A DNA stretch of 64,000 nucleotides from Linyphia triangularis (taxonomy: Eukaryota; Arthropoda; Arachnida; Araneae; Linyphiidae). This document shows positions 48,201 through 56,402 of this stretch, piece after piece. Position 1 is the stretch's first letter. Each line of letters starts with the position of its first letter. The DNA lies in assembly GCA_963978545.1 (NCBI GenBank), contig OZ021724.1:96951792-97015791 (forward strand), read 5' to 3'. The position numbers and the translations under genes were made by a program. The notes beneath the pieces were generated by a model that saw nothing but the letters and a program-made list of their open reading frames with translations, searched no databases and was not told the DNA's origin.

Positions 48201-48750
48201 AATCAACAACCTTCAAATCATTTACAATTCCTATAACAAATCATAAACTCTTAGGCTTGGCAATACATGTACACATCATTAAAACATGTAGGCTTAGGGC
48301 CAACATGGTACCTTTCAAACGCAAGAGTACCAAAGGGTTTTGTGAAAACAAAAAAAAAAACCTCTAACAATAAAGAAATGGAACAAGAAACCTTGTGAAA
48401 TATTAATCTTCCCCTTACTTTTTCATATAACAAAAATGTTATTTTTTTTAGAGTGATTTGCTTTTGAAAACTCAAAAAAGCTTATGTTGAAATTGTAACT
48501 ATGAGTGGCATATGGCATACTATTATATATTTTGAAGTCTCTATTTTTTTAAAGACATTACGCAACTTGTAATCCCTGATTTTAAGTACATGCTTTTTAA
48601 GTAACTCCAGTTAAACGAAAATGTAGAATTTCAGACTCTTTATTTTAATTGATATACGTACATAGAAAGTATTTGAAAATTTAAATGTATTACTTACGAT
48701 GCCTTTGCAATATTACCAAGAAGATGCATAACTCTTTCCCTTGAAGCCAT
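22935..48750 (-). CDS. ADHFE1: Hydroxyacid-oxoacid transhydrogenase, mitochondrial (iron-ADH family)
   Basis: Complete 14-exon gene, 468 residues (human enzyme about 467). All 13 junctions keep frame with GT-AG sites. Exons 1 to 14: 48698-48750, 47286-47326, 46206-46258, 45231-45284, 44120-44274, 41917-42113, 41353-41430, 37310-37415, 36304-36456, 32869-32967, 32711-32789, 29476-29572, 24024-24181, 22935-23018. Known family reaction: 4-hydroxybutyrate + 2-oxoglutarate to succinate semialdehyde + D-2-hydroxyglutarate, in mitochondria. Visible: basic N terminus compatible with a targeting peptide, nucleotide-binding GGGS (139-142), PTTAGTGSE (186-194), predicted metal ligands D243 and H247 (GFDVLCHALE), H331 (CHGMSYP) and H358 (PHGLSV). 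All look intact. An acceptor-like TTGTAG just 5' of the ATG suggests an upstream non-coding exon. Confidence 0.96.
24024..24181 (-). CDS. ADHFE1: ADHFE1 exon 13
   Basis: 158 nt, encoding [20 protein letters not shown] and [12 protein letters not shown]. It follows the 5.3 kb intron 12, which carries the nested transposons. Confidence 0.95.
24843..25160 (-). mobile_element. 5'-truncated LINE 3' end, RNase H remnant
   Basis: 318 bp inserted in the terminal repeat of the 24771 element, flanked by perfect 12-bp ACAAACACCTGT (24831-24842 and 25161-25172). On the minus strand it encodes [18 protein letters not shown], then [18 protein letters not shown], ending NVNGFTDIV and a stop. This resembles the C-terminal end of LINE ORF2 with an RNase H domain, as seen in arachnid genomes. 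The 3' UTR is about 25 nt, with an (AAC)n tail. Confidence 0.85.
26816..26987 (+). repeat. 43-bp tandem repeat, 4 copies
   Basis: Units start at 26816, 26859, 26902 and 26945, each beginning GCTCGCTTC or GCTTACTTC. They are diverged but the 43-bp period is exact. The array lies inside the 3.4-kb TIR element. Confidence 0.85.
27045..27700 (+). repeat. ~125-147-bp tandem repeat, 5 copies
   Basis: The word TTTCAGAGCT (one copy TTTCAGAGTT) recurs at about 27093, 27218, 27358, 27503 and 27650, with AATTAGAAGGCCAAAA-like sequence before each. Spacing grows from 125 to 147 bp through AT-rich spacer expansion. It ends at ACAGACAGACACACAGC and a TTATTATTATAGAT stretch, as often seen at the ends of arthropod repeats. 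Confidence 0.85.
28634..28954 (+). mobile_element. PIF/Harbinger-like MITE, copy 1
   Basis: A 321-bp element flanked by TTA. Ends are GGCCTCTTTCACACGAGG and CACGTGTGAAAGAGACT. A 3-bp TTA duplication with GGCCTCTTTCACAC ends fits PIF/Harbinger. A same-length sister lies 56 bp downstream. Open frames across it are incidental. Confidence 0.85.
29011..29331 (+). mobile_element. PIF/Harbinger-like MITE, copy 2
   Basis: A 321-bp element in the same orientation as copy 1, flanked by TTA at 29008-29010 and 29332-29334. The left end is identical to copy 1; the right end is diverged (CTCGTATGAAAGAAGCT). It ends about 145 bp from ADHFE1 exon 12. Confidence 0.85.
29476..29572 (-). CDS. ADHFE1: ADHFE1 exon 12
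   Basis: 97 nt, encoding [20 protein letters not shown] and [12 protein letters not shown]. Carries predicted metal ligand His358. Confidence 0.95.
29720..30210 (+). repeat. Dispersed ~150-bp repeat unit, split by an insertion
   Basis: Carries CTAATTAACCCCCTTGCCGT and ATCGGGCTGAAACTTGG, as in the 1-480 array. It is interrupted by the CAGGGTTCCCAC element at 29833 and resumes with TGTCACTAAAAGG at about 30120. Confidence 0.65.
29833..30077 (+). mobile_element. CAGGGTTCCCAC-ended element nested in the dispersed repeat
   Basis: A 245-bp element with ends CAGGGTTCCCACGG and TTGGGAAGCCTG, flanked by TATTA at 29828-29832 and 30078-30082. The interior repeats GGTCCTTGAATTTT. Same family type as the elements at 14929 and 37023. 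Confidence 0.75.
30211..32572. other. ADHFE1 intron 11, mostly featureless
   Basis: Starts with GGGTCATTCCAATGCAAATC (about 30289), which looks like the end of a dispersed repeat, but no matching second end was found. The remainder is AT-rich with no recognisable element. Confidence 0.4.
32573..32688. repeat. GAAT/GAAA-rich simple repeat
   Basis: Irregular (GAATGAAT)n and GAAAAAGA units ending 22 bp before the exon 11 donor. On the minus strand it is a CATT-rich tract at the start of intron 11. Confidence 0.8.
32711..32789 (-). CDS. ADHFE1: ADHFE1 exon 11
   Basis: 79 nt, encoding [20 protein letters not shown] and KCDYPII. Carries predicted metal ligand His331. Acceptor CTTTCAG, donor GTAAGT. 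Confidence 0.95.
32869..32967 (-). CDS. ADHFE1: ADHFE1 exon 10
   Basis: 99 nt, encoding [20 protein letters not shown] and GNAGVHL. It is separated from exon 11 by an intron of only 79 nt, far smaller than the others in this gene. Confidence 0.95.
33094..33151. repeat. Near-perfect palindrome in ADHFE1 intron 9
   Basis: TAACTGATCACACAATTTAT is followed within a few bases by its near reverse complement AATGTGTGATTAGTTGA. The stem is about 25 bp with almost no loop. It abuts the degraded end of the element at 33152. Confidence 0.75.
33152..33756 (-). mobile_element. CAGGGTTTCC-type transposon, copy 4, one end decayed
   Basis: Reads inward from the intact right end GGAAACCCTG, followed by TATTTA. 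The other end has decayed to GGCAAAATCTGCC. It contains an (AT)n microsatellite at 33242-33287 and a G-rich tract near 33385. The interior matches the copies at 9508, 11502 and 38579. Confidence 0.75.
34711..35008. repeat. Long inverted repeat (~115-bp arms)
   Basis: 34711-34828 is the near reverse complement of 34895-35008. Shared words include CTTTAATAGAAAA, AGTTTGAAATAA, AGAGTGATTAA and GTAAAAAAGCGTGGG. The spacer is about 66 bp. It ends some 60 bp before the 18S-like fragment. Confidence 0.85.
35072..35822 (+). pseudogene. Degenerate 18S rRNA 5' fragment with internal duplication
   Basis: Matches the universal 18S start (GTTGATCCGGCCAGTAGTCA, TGCTTGTCTCA), then AACTGTGGTATTTCTAGAGC, GATCAAAACCAATCGG, CTTTCAAATGTCTACC and TCAACTGTCGATGGTAGG, ending at TTCGATTCCGGAGAA. 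A block of about 100 bp (35184-35277) is repeated at 35504-35600, separated by ~225 bp of unrelated AT-rich sequence. Many substitutions make it non-functional. It lies in ADHFE1 intron 9, antisense to the gene. Confidence 0.93.
36304..36456 (-). CDS. ADHFE1: ADHFE1 exon 9
   Basis: 153 nt, starting [19 protein letters not shown] and continuing [14 protein letters not shown]. Carries metal ligand His247. Confidence 0.95.
36546..36701. mobile_element. pogo/Tigger-like MITE
   Basis: A 156-bp element with ends CAGTCAAACTCCATTAA and GTTAATGAGGTTTGACTG. TA precedes the left end; TC follows the right end. It lies in ADHFE1 intron 8, 90 bp from exon 9. Superfamily is inferred from the end sequence alone. 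Confidence 0.7.
37023..37258. mobile_element. Degraded GGGTTCCCAC-type element
   Basis: Interior words AAATTCAAGGA, AAAATTGAAGGACC and AAAAGGACTTTCAAGGACC are the reverse complement of the interior of 29833-30077. The ends have decayed (CAGGATTCCCATTC). It ends about 50 bp from ADHFE1 exon 8. Confidence 0.6.
37310..37415 (-). CDS. ADHFE1: ADHFE1 exon 8, metal-site half
   Basis: 106 nt, encoding [20 protein letters not shown] and ending GFDVL plus part of a Cys codon. It includes the metal-binding Asp243; the partner His247 is the second codon of the next exon. Confidence 0.94.
37739..37926 (+). mobile_element. Tc1/mariner-like MITE, copy B
   Basis: Ends CAGGGTTATTCGGAAT and ATTGAATAAACCTG flanked by TA. 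It shares GAGCGCTATAGTAAAAAAA and GCTTACAGGTGTTCT with the copy at 19260. Confidence 0.75.
38579..39366 (-). mobile_element. CAGGGTTTCC-type transposon, copy 3
   Basis: A 788-bp element in ADHFE1 intron 7, opposite in orientation to the copies at 9508 and 11502. Flanked by TATTTA at 38573-38578 and 39367-39372. The ends CAGGGTTTCTGC and GCACGGAAACCCTG are intact. Confidence 0.85.
39373..40719. other. ADHFE1 intron 7 interior, no recognised feature
   Basis: AT-rich, with no coding exon, RNA gene or repeat boundary that I recognise. Confidence 0.4.
40720..41113. repeat. Long imperfect foldback element
   Basis: CATTGACCTAATGCTTTATTT at about 40752 has its reverse complement near 41065-41095 (AAAGCATTAGGTCAATGG). 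Weaker pairing continues inward through TTCATTAAAAAA and AAAATAA words and outward through CTTAAGATGGAA. No coding content. Confidence 0.7.
41353..41430 (-). CDS. ADHFE1: ADHFE1 exon 7
   Basis: 78 nt, encoding [18 protein letters not shown], the second conserved cofactor-site block. Most family members have PTTSGTGSE; here Ala replaces that Ser. Confidence 0.94.
41917..42113 (-). CDS. ADHFE1: ADHFE1 exon 6, nucleotide-binding GGGS
   Basis: 197 nt. It encodes [19 protein letters not shown] and then [20 protein letters not shown] with the following Asp is the family dinucleotide-binding signature. Confidence 0.95.
42114..43620. other. ADHFE1 intron 5, AT-rich
   Basis: Includes an A tract at about 42511-42536 and further poly(A) near 43405. 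No element boundary was recognised. Confidence 0.4.
43621..44040 (+). mobile_element. CAGGGTTCRTAC-ended non-autonomous DNA transposon
   Basis: A 420-bp element in ADHFE1 intron 5, ending 80 bp before exon 5. Ends are CAGGGTTCATACTC and GGCGTACGAACCCTG. Flanks GTTGCA and GTAGCA agree at 5 of 6 bases. The ends resemble the other CAGGG families here. Confidence 0.75.
44120..44274 (-). CDS. ADHFE1: ADHFE1 exon 5
   Basis: 155 nt, encoding the Rossmann-like region ([17 protein letters not shown] ... [11 protein letters not shown]). Acceptor TTTTTGTTAG, donor GTAAGA. Confidence 0.93.
45231..45284 (-). CDS. ADHFE1: ADHFE1 exon 4
   Basis: 54 nt in phase 0, encoding [18 protein letters not shown], the conserved [11 protein letters not shown] block of the family. 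Confidence 0.92.
46206..46258 (-). CDS. ADHFE1: ADHFE1 exon 3
   Basis: 53 nt, encoding [17 protein letters not shown]. The EYAFE block starts the conserved domain. It ends exactly on a codon boundary before GTAAG. Confidence 0.88.
47286..47326 (-). CDS. ADHFE1: ADHFE1 exon 2
   Basis: Only 41 nt, encoding [13 protein letters not shown]. The Cys-x-Cys-Pro-x-His-Ser motif recurs at this position in ADHFE1 proteins. Flanked by a CTAG acceptor and a GTAAG donor. Confidence 0.85.
47398..47560 (+). mobile_element. Truncated GGGTTCCCAC-type element
   Basis: Starts CCAGGGTTCCCACTC and contains AAAGGACCTAAATAATG-like and GGCATCATGTCTA words, matching one end of the 14929 family in the opposite interior order. 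The second end is missing. In ADHFE1 intron 1. Confidence 0.55.
48698..48750 (-). CDS. ADHFE1: ADHFE1 exon 1
   Basis: ATG at 48750-48748; it encodes [17 protein letters not shown] plus two bases. The donor reads GTAAGT. The basic, hydroxylated start fits a mitochondrial presequence. An acceptor-like site at about 48775 suggests the exon continues into 5' UTR to there. Confidence 0.85.
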
Positions 48751-48774
48751 ATTAATTATTTCCTTTTGAAATTT

Positions 48775-50008
48775 CTACAACACAAATGAAAATAAAATTT
48801 CAGCTTCAGTAATTGGAGGCTTTTTATGTTGTGTTATCAGAAAATATATCTTAAAGATACGAACAAAGCTCTTGTAAAAGATATCTTCTCAGCTATCAGC
48901 TGAGTTGTTAAATATACACATTCGGTTCTATAACTTACTGGTTTTTAACACTTTATTAAGTTAACTACAATGTACGTGACGTCACTCCTTTTTCTAAATT
49001 AAAAAATCCTCATCGACTTAGATCATTTCAAAATTGAATAGAGAATTTAAAAATTTGATTAAATGGTTTTGGAGATAATCATCATTATCAATCATAAAAA
49101 CACCAATGAGGATTTTATGCATGAGACGTCACAGACTGATATCACGACTAAGCTGATTTGCATGTTTGTGTAAGGAATTCGTGTTGTAAATTATGCTTTC
49201 TTTTTGCATTGCTAAAATTATAACAATTCTGAAAATAAGCGCCGATTGAGTGAAGTTTTTCTCAGTTCGCCTGATGATACTACAAAACCCAATGGTGTAG
49301 TGTAAAATAAAATGATAGAAGTATGCTACGGCATGTGTTTATTTAGATACGATTTTTTTTTCGAGGAGGAGGGTATAGAAGGGGTGTGGGGGGGGGGGAG
49401 GGAGAGAAAGAGAGAGAGAAAAAAAGACAATCATTGCTCACCTGATATGTCGATTGACAGTTTTCTTTTCCCTCCTTCTCGAAAAGCAAAAATTTATATG
49501 TCCTTATTGCTTGATAGACCCTATCTTTTCCCTTTAAAATTTGCTTCATTAGTGAAATGAAATCAAATTTTCACATTGAAAATCCATCAGTCTATTTAGA
49601 ATTTCTTGATAAAATTTATCCACCATTTCCATTCTAATTACCTTAACTTTTAATTTGAGCATATCCAAATGTAGGCTTTCTGCTTTCTTAGGACCTTCTA
49701 CATTGACCTCCGTTATTTCGATGGCTAGAGTATAACGAAGTGGTTCTTGCTAGAACGACGACCTTATTGGTGCACATTAAAAATCTGTTGGGGTCCCGAT
49801 GTCCTCTCGTAAGTGTGGTGAGATCGGTGAGAGGAGAAGTTTTTACAATAGAAGATTTCGATATCGTATTGTTATAGATGCTCAGGTGTGCACTGGCCAT
49901 AGGATTGTCCGGTGCAATCATCGGGCTGGTCATTGTCTGTACAAAACAGTTGTTTCTTTTTGTTTTTGTAATTTAGATATCTTTGTTTAAGTTTTTGCAA
50001 CAAAGTAT
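48775..50008. other. Intergenic region upstream of ADHFE1
   Basis: Should contain the ADHFE1 promoter and probably a 5' non-coding exon, but I cannot place them. Contains a G/GA-rich tract at about 49366-49425. The segment 49700-49940 is GC-richer with no recognisable protein. Confidence 0.4.
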
Positions 50009-50680
50009 TGTTACGAATTTCTGTAAATATTTCGTAGTATTGATTATGTAAATAGGAAAATTTATGCACATTTCGCATAAGGCAGTGCATGAGTTCGTTT
50101 GTCTTCGCTTTCCTGCAACGTGTCTGCTAATGCTTGAAAACGAGTTTTACAGAGATCATGCTGGGAAACGAGTTTTACAAGGAGCAGCCCATTTAACATT
50201 ATGGTAATGAAAATCTCGCCAAATTTGGCGACCATTTGGCAAAATTTTTGGTCCCCATGTACATGTATAGGACTTTTCGACTGCGATCTGGAAAGTCCTC
50301 CAAATTTCTATCTCTAGAAGATTCACGAAGTATTGACTCCTATATAAGGCCGGCCGTGAGTGGAGTTAGTTGGTTAGTTGACTGAGTTAGTTAACTGGAA
50401 CTACTGAGTTGAGTTACTGAGTTAGCTGTCTCTCAGTGAGCAGTCAGAGTAGTTCTAAAGCGAACTGTATTGCATTGTCTTTTGCGGCGATTTGTAGCAG
50501 TTGTGTATCAAGTTTTTAACTGCTGTTTTGTGCTCTATTGTTGAGTGAAGTTCTGGAGTTCTATCGGAATAAATTTCTGCAAGGTATTGTTCTGCTTTGG
50601 CTTCAAATCACTGAGTGGAGGTTTGGTTTAAATAGTAGAGGTAAAGAAAATTTAATTTAATTAAACTAAATATTATAACA
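50009..50680 (+). mobile_element. Probable solo LTR
   Basis: Begins TGTTACGAATTTCTG and ends AATATTATAACA, giving TGTTA...TAACA inverted ends. Inside are a TATA-like CTATATAAGG at about 50340, GTTAGTT-type repeats after it, and AATAAA at 50570. Order and length fit U3-R-U5 of a retrovirus-like element. No internal region or second LTR was found, and no clear target duplication. Confidence 0.5.
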
Positions 50681-50689
50681 AATCATTTA

Positions 50690-50960
50690 TTAAATTTAAA
50701 TAGTAACACCACTTTATAATTTCAATTGATTATAAATACTACAAATATTGAAATAATAAAATATATTAATTATTTGAATTATTTAATTATTAAATTAAAT
50801 ATTTCATTGACTTTTTAATTATTAAATCAACCATTTAATTATTAAATTGAATATTTAAATATTTAATTAAATATTTAATTATTAAATTAACCTTTTAATT
50901 ATTAAATTAACTATTTAATTATTAAATTAATTAATTAATTAATGGAATTATTTTATTGAT
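50690..50960. repeat. AT-only palindromic tandem repeat
   Basis: Repeats of TTTAATTATTAAATTAA-type units, each nearly self-complementary, with almost no G or C over more than 200 bp. Confidence 0.85.
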
Positions 50961-51403
50961 AACATTAATTATTATTAATATTTTATTAACGATTACAAAT
51001 TTTAAAAATTTGGGCAGGCATCAATCTAATATTACCGGGCCGATTTTATTTCCCAGTACGCCCCTGTAGTTACTCAAAATTGCGAAACGTATATGGCTGT
51101 GTTTAAGCTCTTTATAAGTGGCGAAACTTGCAAACCAGACCAAAACAATTCATATTTTAAGAGGTTTCTGGTCATTTAGTCGAAGGTGGTGATTGGGTGG
51201 AAAAAATCGTCAAATGTGAGTATGAATGGGAGAAGGGAGCTAACTGAAAAATTTATGGAATATTTGTAAATCAAAACTCTAAAATTATTTAGTCGATGTT
51301 ATAATTATTACAAAAATTATTATAGTTGTTCATAAATCATTTCATGTTTTCTTATAATTGGTAGAAACGAAATACTCTACAAGAAAAGGTTGCTATAAGA
51401 ACT

Positions 51404-51870
51404 TCTGGTGGTGTAATGTATAAATGACAGACAACACCTAGGCACTGGTGGTTACTTTTGTCTAGTGGTTAGAGCGCCACTCTTGTGATCTAGGAGTCTT
51501 TGGTTCAACTCCCCGTTAACGCACTTCGCTACATTGGTGACTACCAGACAACAGAATCATGCTGCAAACTATCGGTGACTTCTGAAAATACTACACGACT
51601 TCCTCGTTACCACCTCAGCAAGCAACCACTGACGATTCATTGACGCACAGCAAGAAAACCTCTGTCGACTCACTGCCACACGCAACGCACTCAACTCACA
51701 CGTAAGGAACTCAATCGTTCGCCCCTTCGCGACTCACTGGAAAGGGGCTATGTGGTGGTGTCGTATACAAATGACAGATACAACACCTAGGCACTAGAGG
51801 TCACTTTTGTCTAATGGTTAGAGCGTCTGTCTTCTGATCTAGGATTCCCTGGTTAGCACCTTTCGCTACA
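51404..51870 (+). mobile_element. Miniature LTR retrotransposon (TRIM) with tRNA-like LTRs
   Basis: Two direct repeats act as LTRs: 51404-51533 and 51751-51870. The second starts TGTGGTGGTGTCG, the first TCTGGTGGTGTAA, and both end TTCGCTACA. The 4-bp duplication AACT flanks the pair. A primer-site-like TTGGTGACTACCAGAC follows LTR 1, and a purine tract GGAAAGGGG precedes LTR 2. The ~217-bp interior has no frame. Each LTR contains GTCTARTGGTTAGAGCG (A-box-like) and, about 40 nt on, GGTTCAACTCC in LTR 1 (B-box-like, decayed in LTR 2), with an anticodon-loop-like CTTCTGATC in LTR 2. Confidence 0.75.
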
Positions 51871-51874
51871 AACT

Positions 51875-53235
51875 ATATGTGTCGAGTCAGACCACAGTTT
51901 TGTTGTTTAAAAGAGTAGATAGTTGCAGTGAAGAAGTATGGGAGTTCTGGTCCGCAATCAGGTAGAGCCATATAAATTTAACGCTTGGAATTCATCCACC
52001 AATACTGAAGATTATTGGTGAGGGGGAATCTAGTGCATGTATTAAATTGTTAATGGTTATTACCATGTGGGGGTTGCCGAGCTCTTTTTAAGTATATTGC
52101 AAATATAATTCAACTTGCCTGCTTAGCTATAAAGTTGGGAATCGAAATTAAAAAATAGTTCTCTCGATAGAACTTTTTCATTTTCTTACTTGACTTTAGG
52201 TTTAGTGTCAAATAAAGAAAAAATACACACATTCAAAAGCTTTGTTGGAGAGGGGACGTCGTTTCCAAGCATTCCCCCTCCACTGCACTCCTAGAAAGCC
52301 TACTTCTAATAATTATATGAGCAAGATGTTCATTTAAGAACTTCCTGTAAAGTTCATGACTTCACCAGAAATACTAAAAAAGGGAACTTCTCTATTTTTG
52401 CCTTTTTACGCTCTAGGTAAAAGTTTTATTGGAAATAACCTCAAACGCATGTCATGCATAAAAGGCAATCGAATATAATCAAAGGATTAACCTGGCGGCC
52501 GTCTAAAACAGATTCATTAAGAAGTCAAATAGATATTTCCAAAGAGCTGTCACATCATTTTGCATAAAATCCACAGTTGCATTTTGTTTGTTGTTATACA
52601 GAGGGGTAGAACATCATTGTTAGTTTATTTAACAGTAAACCATTTATTCTTTGCAGTAAAGAAACTTTAATAATCTTTATACCCCCTCCTCAGTGTCAAA
52701 GACACGATAAAAAAAATAAATAAATCAGGGAGTCGGATTCGACGTCAAAGTGTCCATCTTATCCCAAAAGAATGACAGATGCTCGGCCGAAGTCGGAAAA
52801 TCGACGAGGATGGTAGTCGATGTAGTTTCCTCTTCCTTCAGTTTCGCTTATAATAAAGGATAATATAAGGATTACAGAAAAGTATATAGCCAAAATCACC
52901 ACTTTGGCAAAGTTTTTTTTTTTTTAGATCCTACAAGAATTATGGTAAAAAATATCGCCAAACTGGCTATTTTCTAAAAAATGAATGAGGTAAATATGAA
53001 AACGGTATATGACACAAATCCATGTCAGTATTATAGTGAAATTGAAAGTTCTGCGATGTTCCACACTCCTAGTTTATTTATTCGTAATGTCTTAGTTTTA
53101 ATTATGTTGACTTGCAGTTGTATGGTTTCTGAATTTTTTTGCAAGTATCTCCGTTTTTGCTTTAAATCGTTTAATCTTTTAATAGCAAAAAAATATAATC
53201 TGCAAAATCCAGATCTAGTCCGGGAGCAAATGCAA
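51875..53235. other. Intergenic interval with no recognised feature
   Basis: AT-rich. The T tract near 52914 and the short open frame starting at 52981 show no similarity I recognise. Confidence 0.35.
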
Positions 53236-53560
53236 TCCCGTGGGCCACTTCATGATGCAAACATGTGGGTGGTGTCATTCTCTTCGTATGAATGCGTAGA
53301 AAATGAAATCTGATGGTGGGTACCTGGCATCCCGGTACGAGTGGCGCTACAGTCAAAAATCCAAAATGGCCGCCACCATTCCACCTAACGTACGTTTTTG
53401 TCAAATAATGGCTTCCCAACTCATTTTACCAACGAGTTGACTATGGGAAAACTCGCAGGAAATAAAATTTCCTTTCCAATGGTATATAACACATGCATGT
53501 TAGGTTAAATTACAAATTTCAAAATGGCCGCCGCGTAGCGATCTTAGGTACGTTTTTCAG

Positions 53561-53721
53561 GTTGGTTGGTTTGTACGCTCAGCGATCTATACATGTGCAC
53601 AATAACGACTAATCAGGCCGACAACTGCACCTGAACATGGATTCCGAACCACAAAGAATATCCATCCCCAATCCTTAGCGTGAAAAGTTAGAGCACTAAC
53701 CACACAGCCATCAAGTGGGCA
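53561..53721 (-). mobile_element. tRNA-derived SINE in the left arm
   Basis: On the minus strand it starts TGCCCACTTGATGGCTGTGT, has A-box-like GTGTGGTTAGTGC, and ends in AACCAACC. It is flanked by GTACGTTTTTCAG (53548-53560) and GTGCGTTTTTCAG (53722-53734), a 13-bp duplication with one mismatch. The B-box region is deleted. Confidence 0.82.
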
Positions 53722-54281
53722 GTGCGTTTTTCAGAGTAATAGCTTTTCAGTGCGCCTTATTCACTTGTTGGCTCTTGGGAAACTGTAGGAAATAAAATAA
53801 CTTTTGTAATGGAATATCTATTTAGTCAAAATTTAAGATGGCCGTTGCATTATCGTTCCTGGAACGTCTTTTCAGAATAATAGCTTTATGGTGGGTTATA
53901 TGAACCTTTACATTGTCAATCCAAGATTTATAATTCAAAAAGGACGCCATTATTGGGCATCTCTTTGGGATTCTAATAATAGTTTCCACATTATATTATA
54001 AGATAAATGAGCATCACAGGGAGTTAATATTTACAGATTGGACAATAAAATAAAGCCTTTGCACTTTTCACAAGTAAATAAACTACAACAGACTGATAAT
54101 AAACAACGGCAGCTCAATATTGATACGACAAAGTTTTTTAACAGTTGGAATGTGAATGTCATAGAAGAGTGTAACAGTGTAATAGTTTTTGTTATACCTA
54201 TATAACGAATGGTGTAAGCAATACTAAGATTTTTCATTATCATTAAGTTAAATTAACAGACTTAGTCAACTCTAAGAGCCC

Positions 54282-56400
54282 CTACGGAGCACAATTTTCT
54301 ATACACGTAATGGGCTCAAATTTCCCATCCACAAGTGACCAGCCAAAATCAGTAGGTTGAGGTATGTCAGGATGCTGTCGAGTATCTTTTGCCCAAATCA
54401 TTGCTTGGTAGCGTGCACGCAAAAGACCTGGATAAAGAGATACCTTTGTTGGTGCAAGATGTTCCCCAGTCTTTTGTTTTTTAGTGAAGAACCACCATCT
54501 TACCTCCCTAATGTCTGTCATTTTGGTTCGCAGTACATACACAATTGACAAACGAATGCCTCTAACATTTGTAACATTTCTGTGGAAAGGGTTTCAAAAT
54601 GACCCATAAGGCCCTGTGCAGCTATAATGTCCATCACTAGCTACATAAAAATCGTTCCACCATATAATCTTTCTTTTTTCCAGCAAATGATTTAGTGTTA
54701 CCAGCACCAGAAAGGGCGTGGAGTCCTGCTAGTGCTGAAGACTTATTGGGCCCTAGCATGTCATAGATTGACTGAAGATAAATTAACCGTTTGTTTCTGC
54801 TAGTACCCCCTATAATGCTGGATTCTCTTGGAAGCATATAAGATATCTCCGAAGAGTAAGTACTAATACATCTGTGTCTGCAGAGTATTTGTTAATCTTG
54901 CTAATGCCTCTGGAAGCAACATGTATACTGTGCGAAATTATTTTATTATCTGCTTTCTCCTGCGTGGTTTCAAGACACTACAAGTCCATATGGCTTGAAT
55001 TTGCATGATTTCTCCAACACAAACAAATTGTTTATTATTCTTGACTGCATAGTCCATAATCTTGGATGCCAGGTATTCTGTCAGTTCATCCTTAGTCATT
55101 TCGTGCAAAAGTAACTGGTGCATGGTTAATTTAAGAATGTTTGTTGATGGGTGCACTTTGTATTGGGTAGAGACCGATTTACCCTGATGTTTCACCCTTG
55201 TCGATGTCTTCAGCGAATTCTGTTTGTAGGTATGAAATATTGTGTGAACCTCTTTGTACGTACCAAACTTCTTTGACTTTTGTCTAACAAAGTGATCTGC
55301 AAGTTCTTCATAAGTCTTAACAGTCATAGGTTTATCAATGGAATGCAGCTGTGCCCTTCCATCAACTACTGCAACAGTTTGTGCTGTCTCATCTGCTGGA
55401 AATGAATTGTGTAAGAATTCGTTTTTCTCATTGGATGAAGGATATTTTGAGGTAGCTCCTCCAGGATACCCATAATCTTGCTTTTTTCCGAGCAGTAATA
55501 CATACATCCATGTAGGGAAAACAAAGCTGGTGGCAATAATGAGAATTCAAAACGACAAGAAGTTACTTTCAAATCTATATTACCCGACTTCTTGTTGCAA
55601 TCATCTGTCTAGAAAATATTGAAAAATCAGCTTTTAACTCTAACAATTTTTTCTTCAATGTTACTTTAAAATTTTGGAATACTGATTTGCAGGTATAAGT
55701 TTCATCTTTTTCATTGGTGCCCAAAACTGTACTGAAGGCTTTGATGGAACTGATTTTTCTGTTGGTACTGTTGGTTGGTTGATTATTTTAATACGTTCCT
55801 CAATAAATTTGGAAAGAAGACTCTCACCAATATCAGCAACTGTACACATGTCTTTTTGAACGTTATCGGGAAGAACTTGCTTATACACCAGATGTATAAG
55901 ATGTTCTGTATTGCATTTAAAAAGGTTGGTTGTCGATTTAAAACCATCTATAAACTTTTCAAAGTTATGATCCTGACGCTTGCGAACCGATAGATAATAT
56001 TCATGATGACATTTTGCATTGGGGGTGGCATTTTTAATCATTGCATTGGTTAATGCAGCAATTCTTGTGAGCTCAGATCTGGAAGAAAGAATCTTGTCCG
56101 AGCACTCTTATTCAGAGTGATGCCTGTAAGTCAACCTTGGTCTTCAAGTCTTCTGTTCTGGTGTTCCAGAGCCACATTGGCTCCTAAACCGTAAAATGGT
56201 ATTTTGGTTTCATTAGCAACCCACTTTCCTTGCTGTAATTCTTGCCATATAGTTGTATGCATTTTATTAAGTTTTTCCATATCCATCAAGTACAGTGGAA
56301 TCATTCTTGCATAGTTTAGTCGATCAAAGGCATAGAAATACTTTATGAAGTCCTGTGTCCCTGTGTAACTGCCAAGTGCAAATCACAGTTTGTATTACTA
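54282..56400 (-). pseudogene. Decayed TE-associated protein of unknown function
   Basis: Read 5' to 3' on the minus strand: about 56400-56149 gives NYARMIPLYLMDMEKL and ALEHQNRRLEDQ, then a stop, then LTGITLNKSARTRFF; 56041-55661 continues (KCHHEYYLSVRKRQDHNFEK); 55507-54938 has FGTYKEVHTIFHTYKQNSLK; 54837-54637 has LGPNKSSALAGLHALSGAG; 54551-54282 has HLAPTKVSLYPGLLRARYQA. From memory, this order matches a protein abundant in animal genomes with blocks like YARWLPV, SLK-TR, ALP-FHALTGCDT and LPPT-RAHYQA. Its role is unknown to me. Stops and frame breaks show this copy is dead. Confidence 0.7.
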
Positions 56401-56402
56401 AC

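Noticed and set aside
49378..49425. GA-rich tract as a regulatory GAGA element of ADHFE1
   Set aside because: Simple-sequence expansion is a sufficient explanation and the ADHFE1 transcription start is not located.
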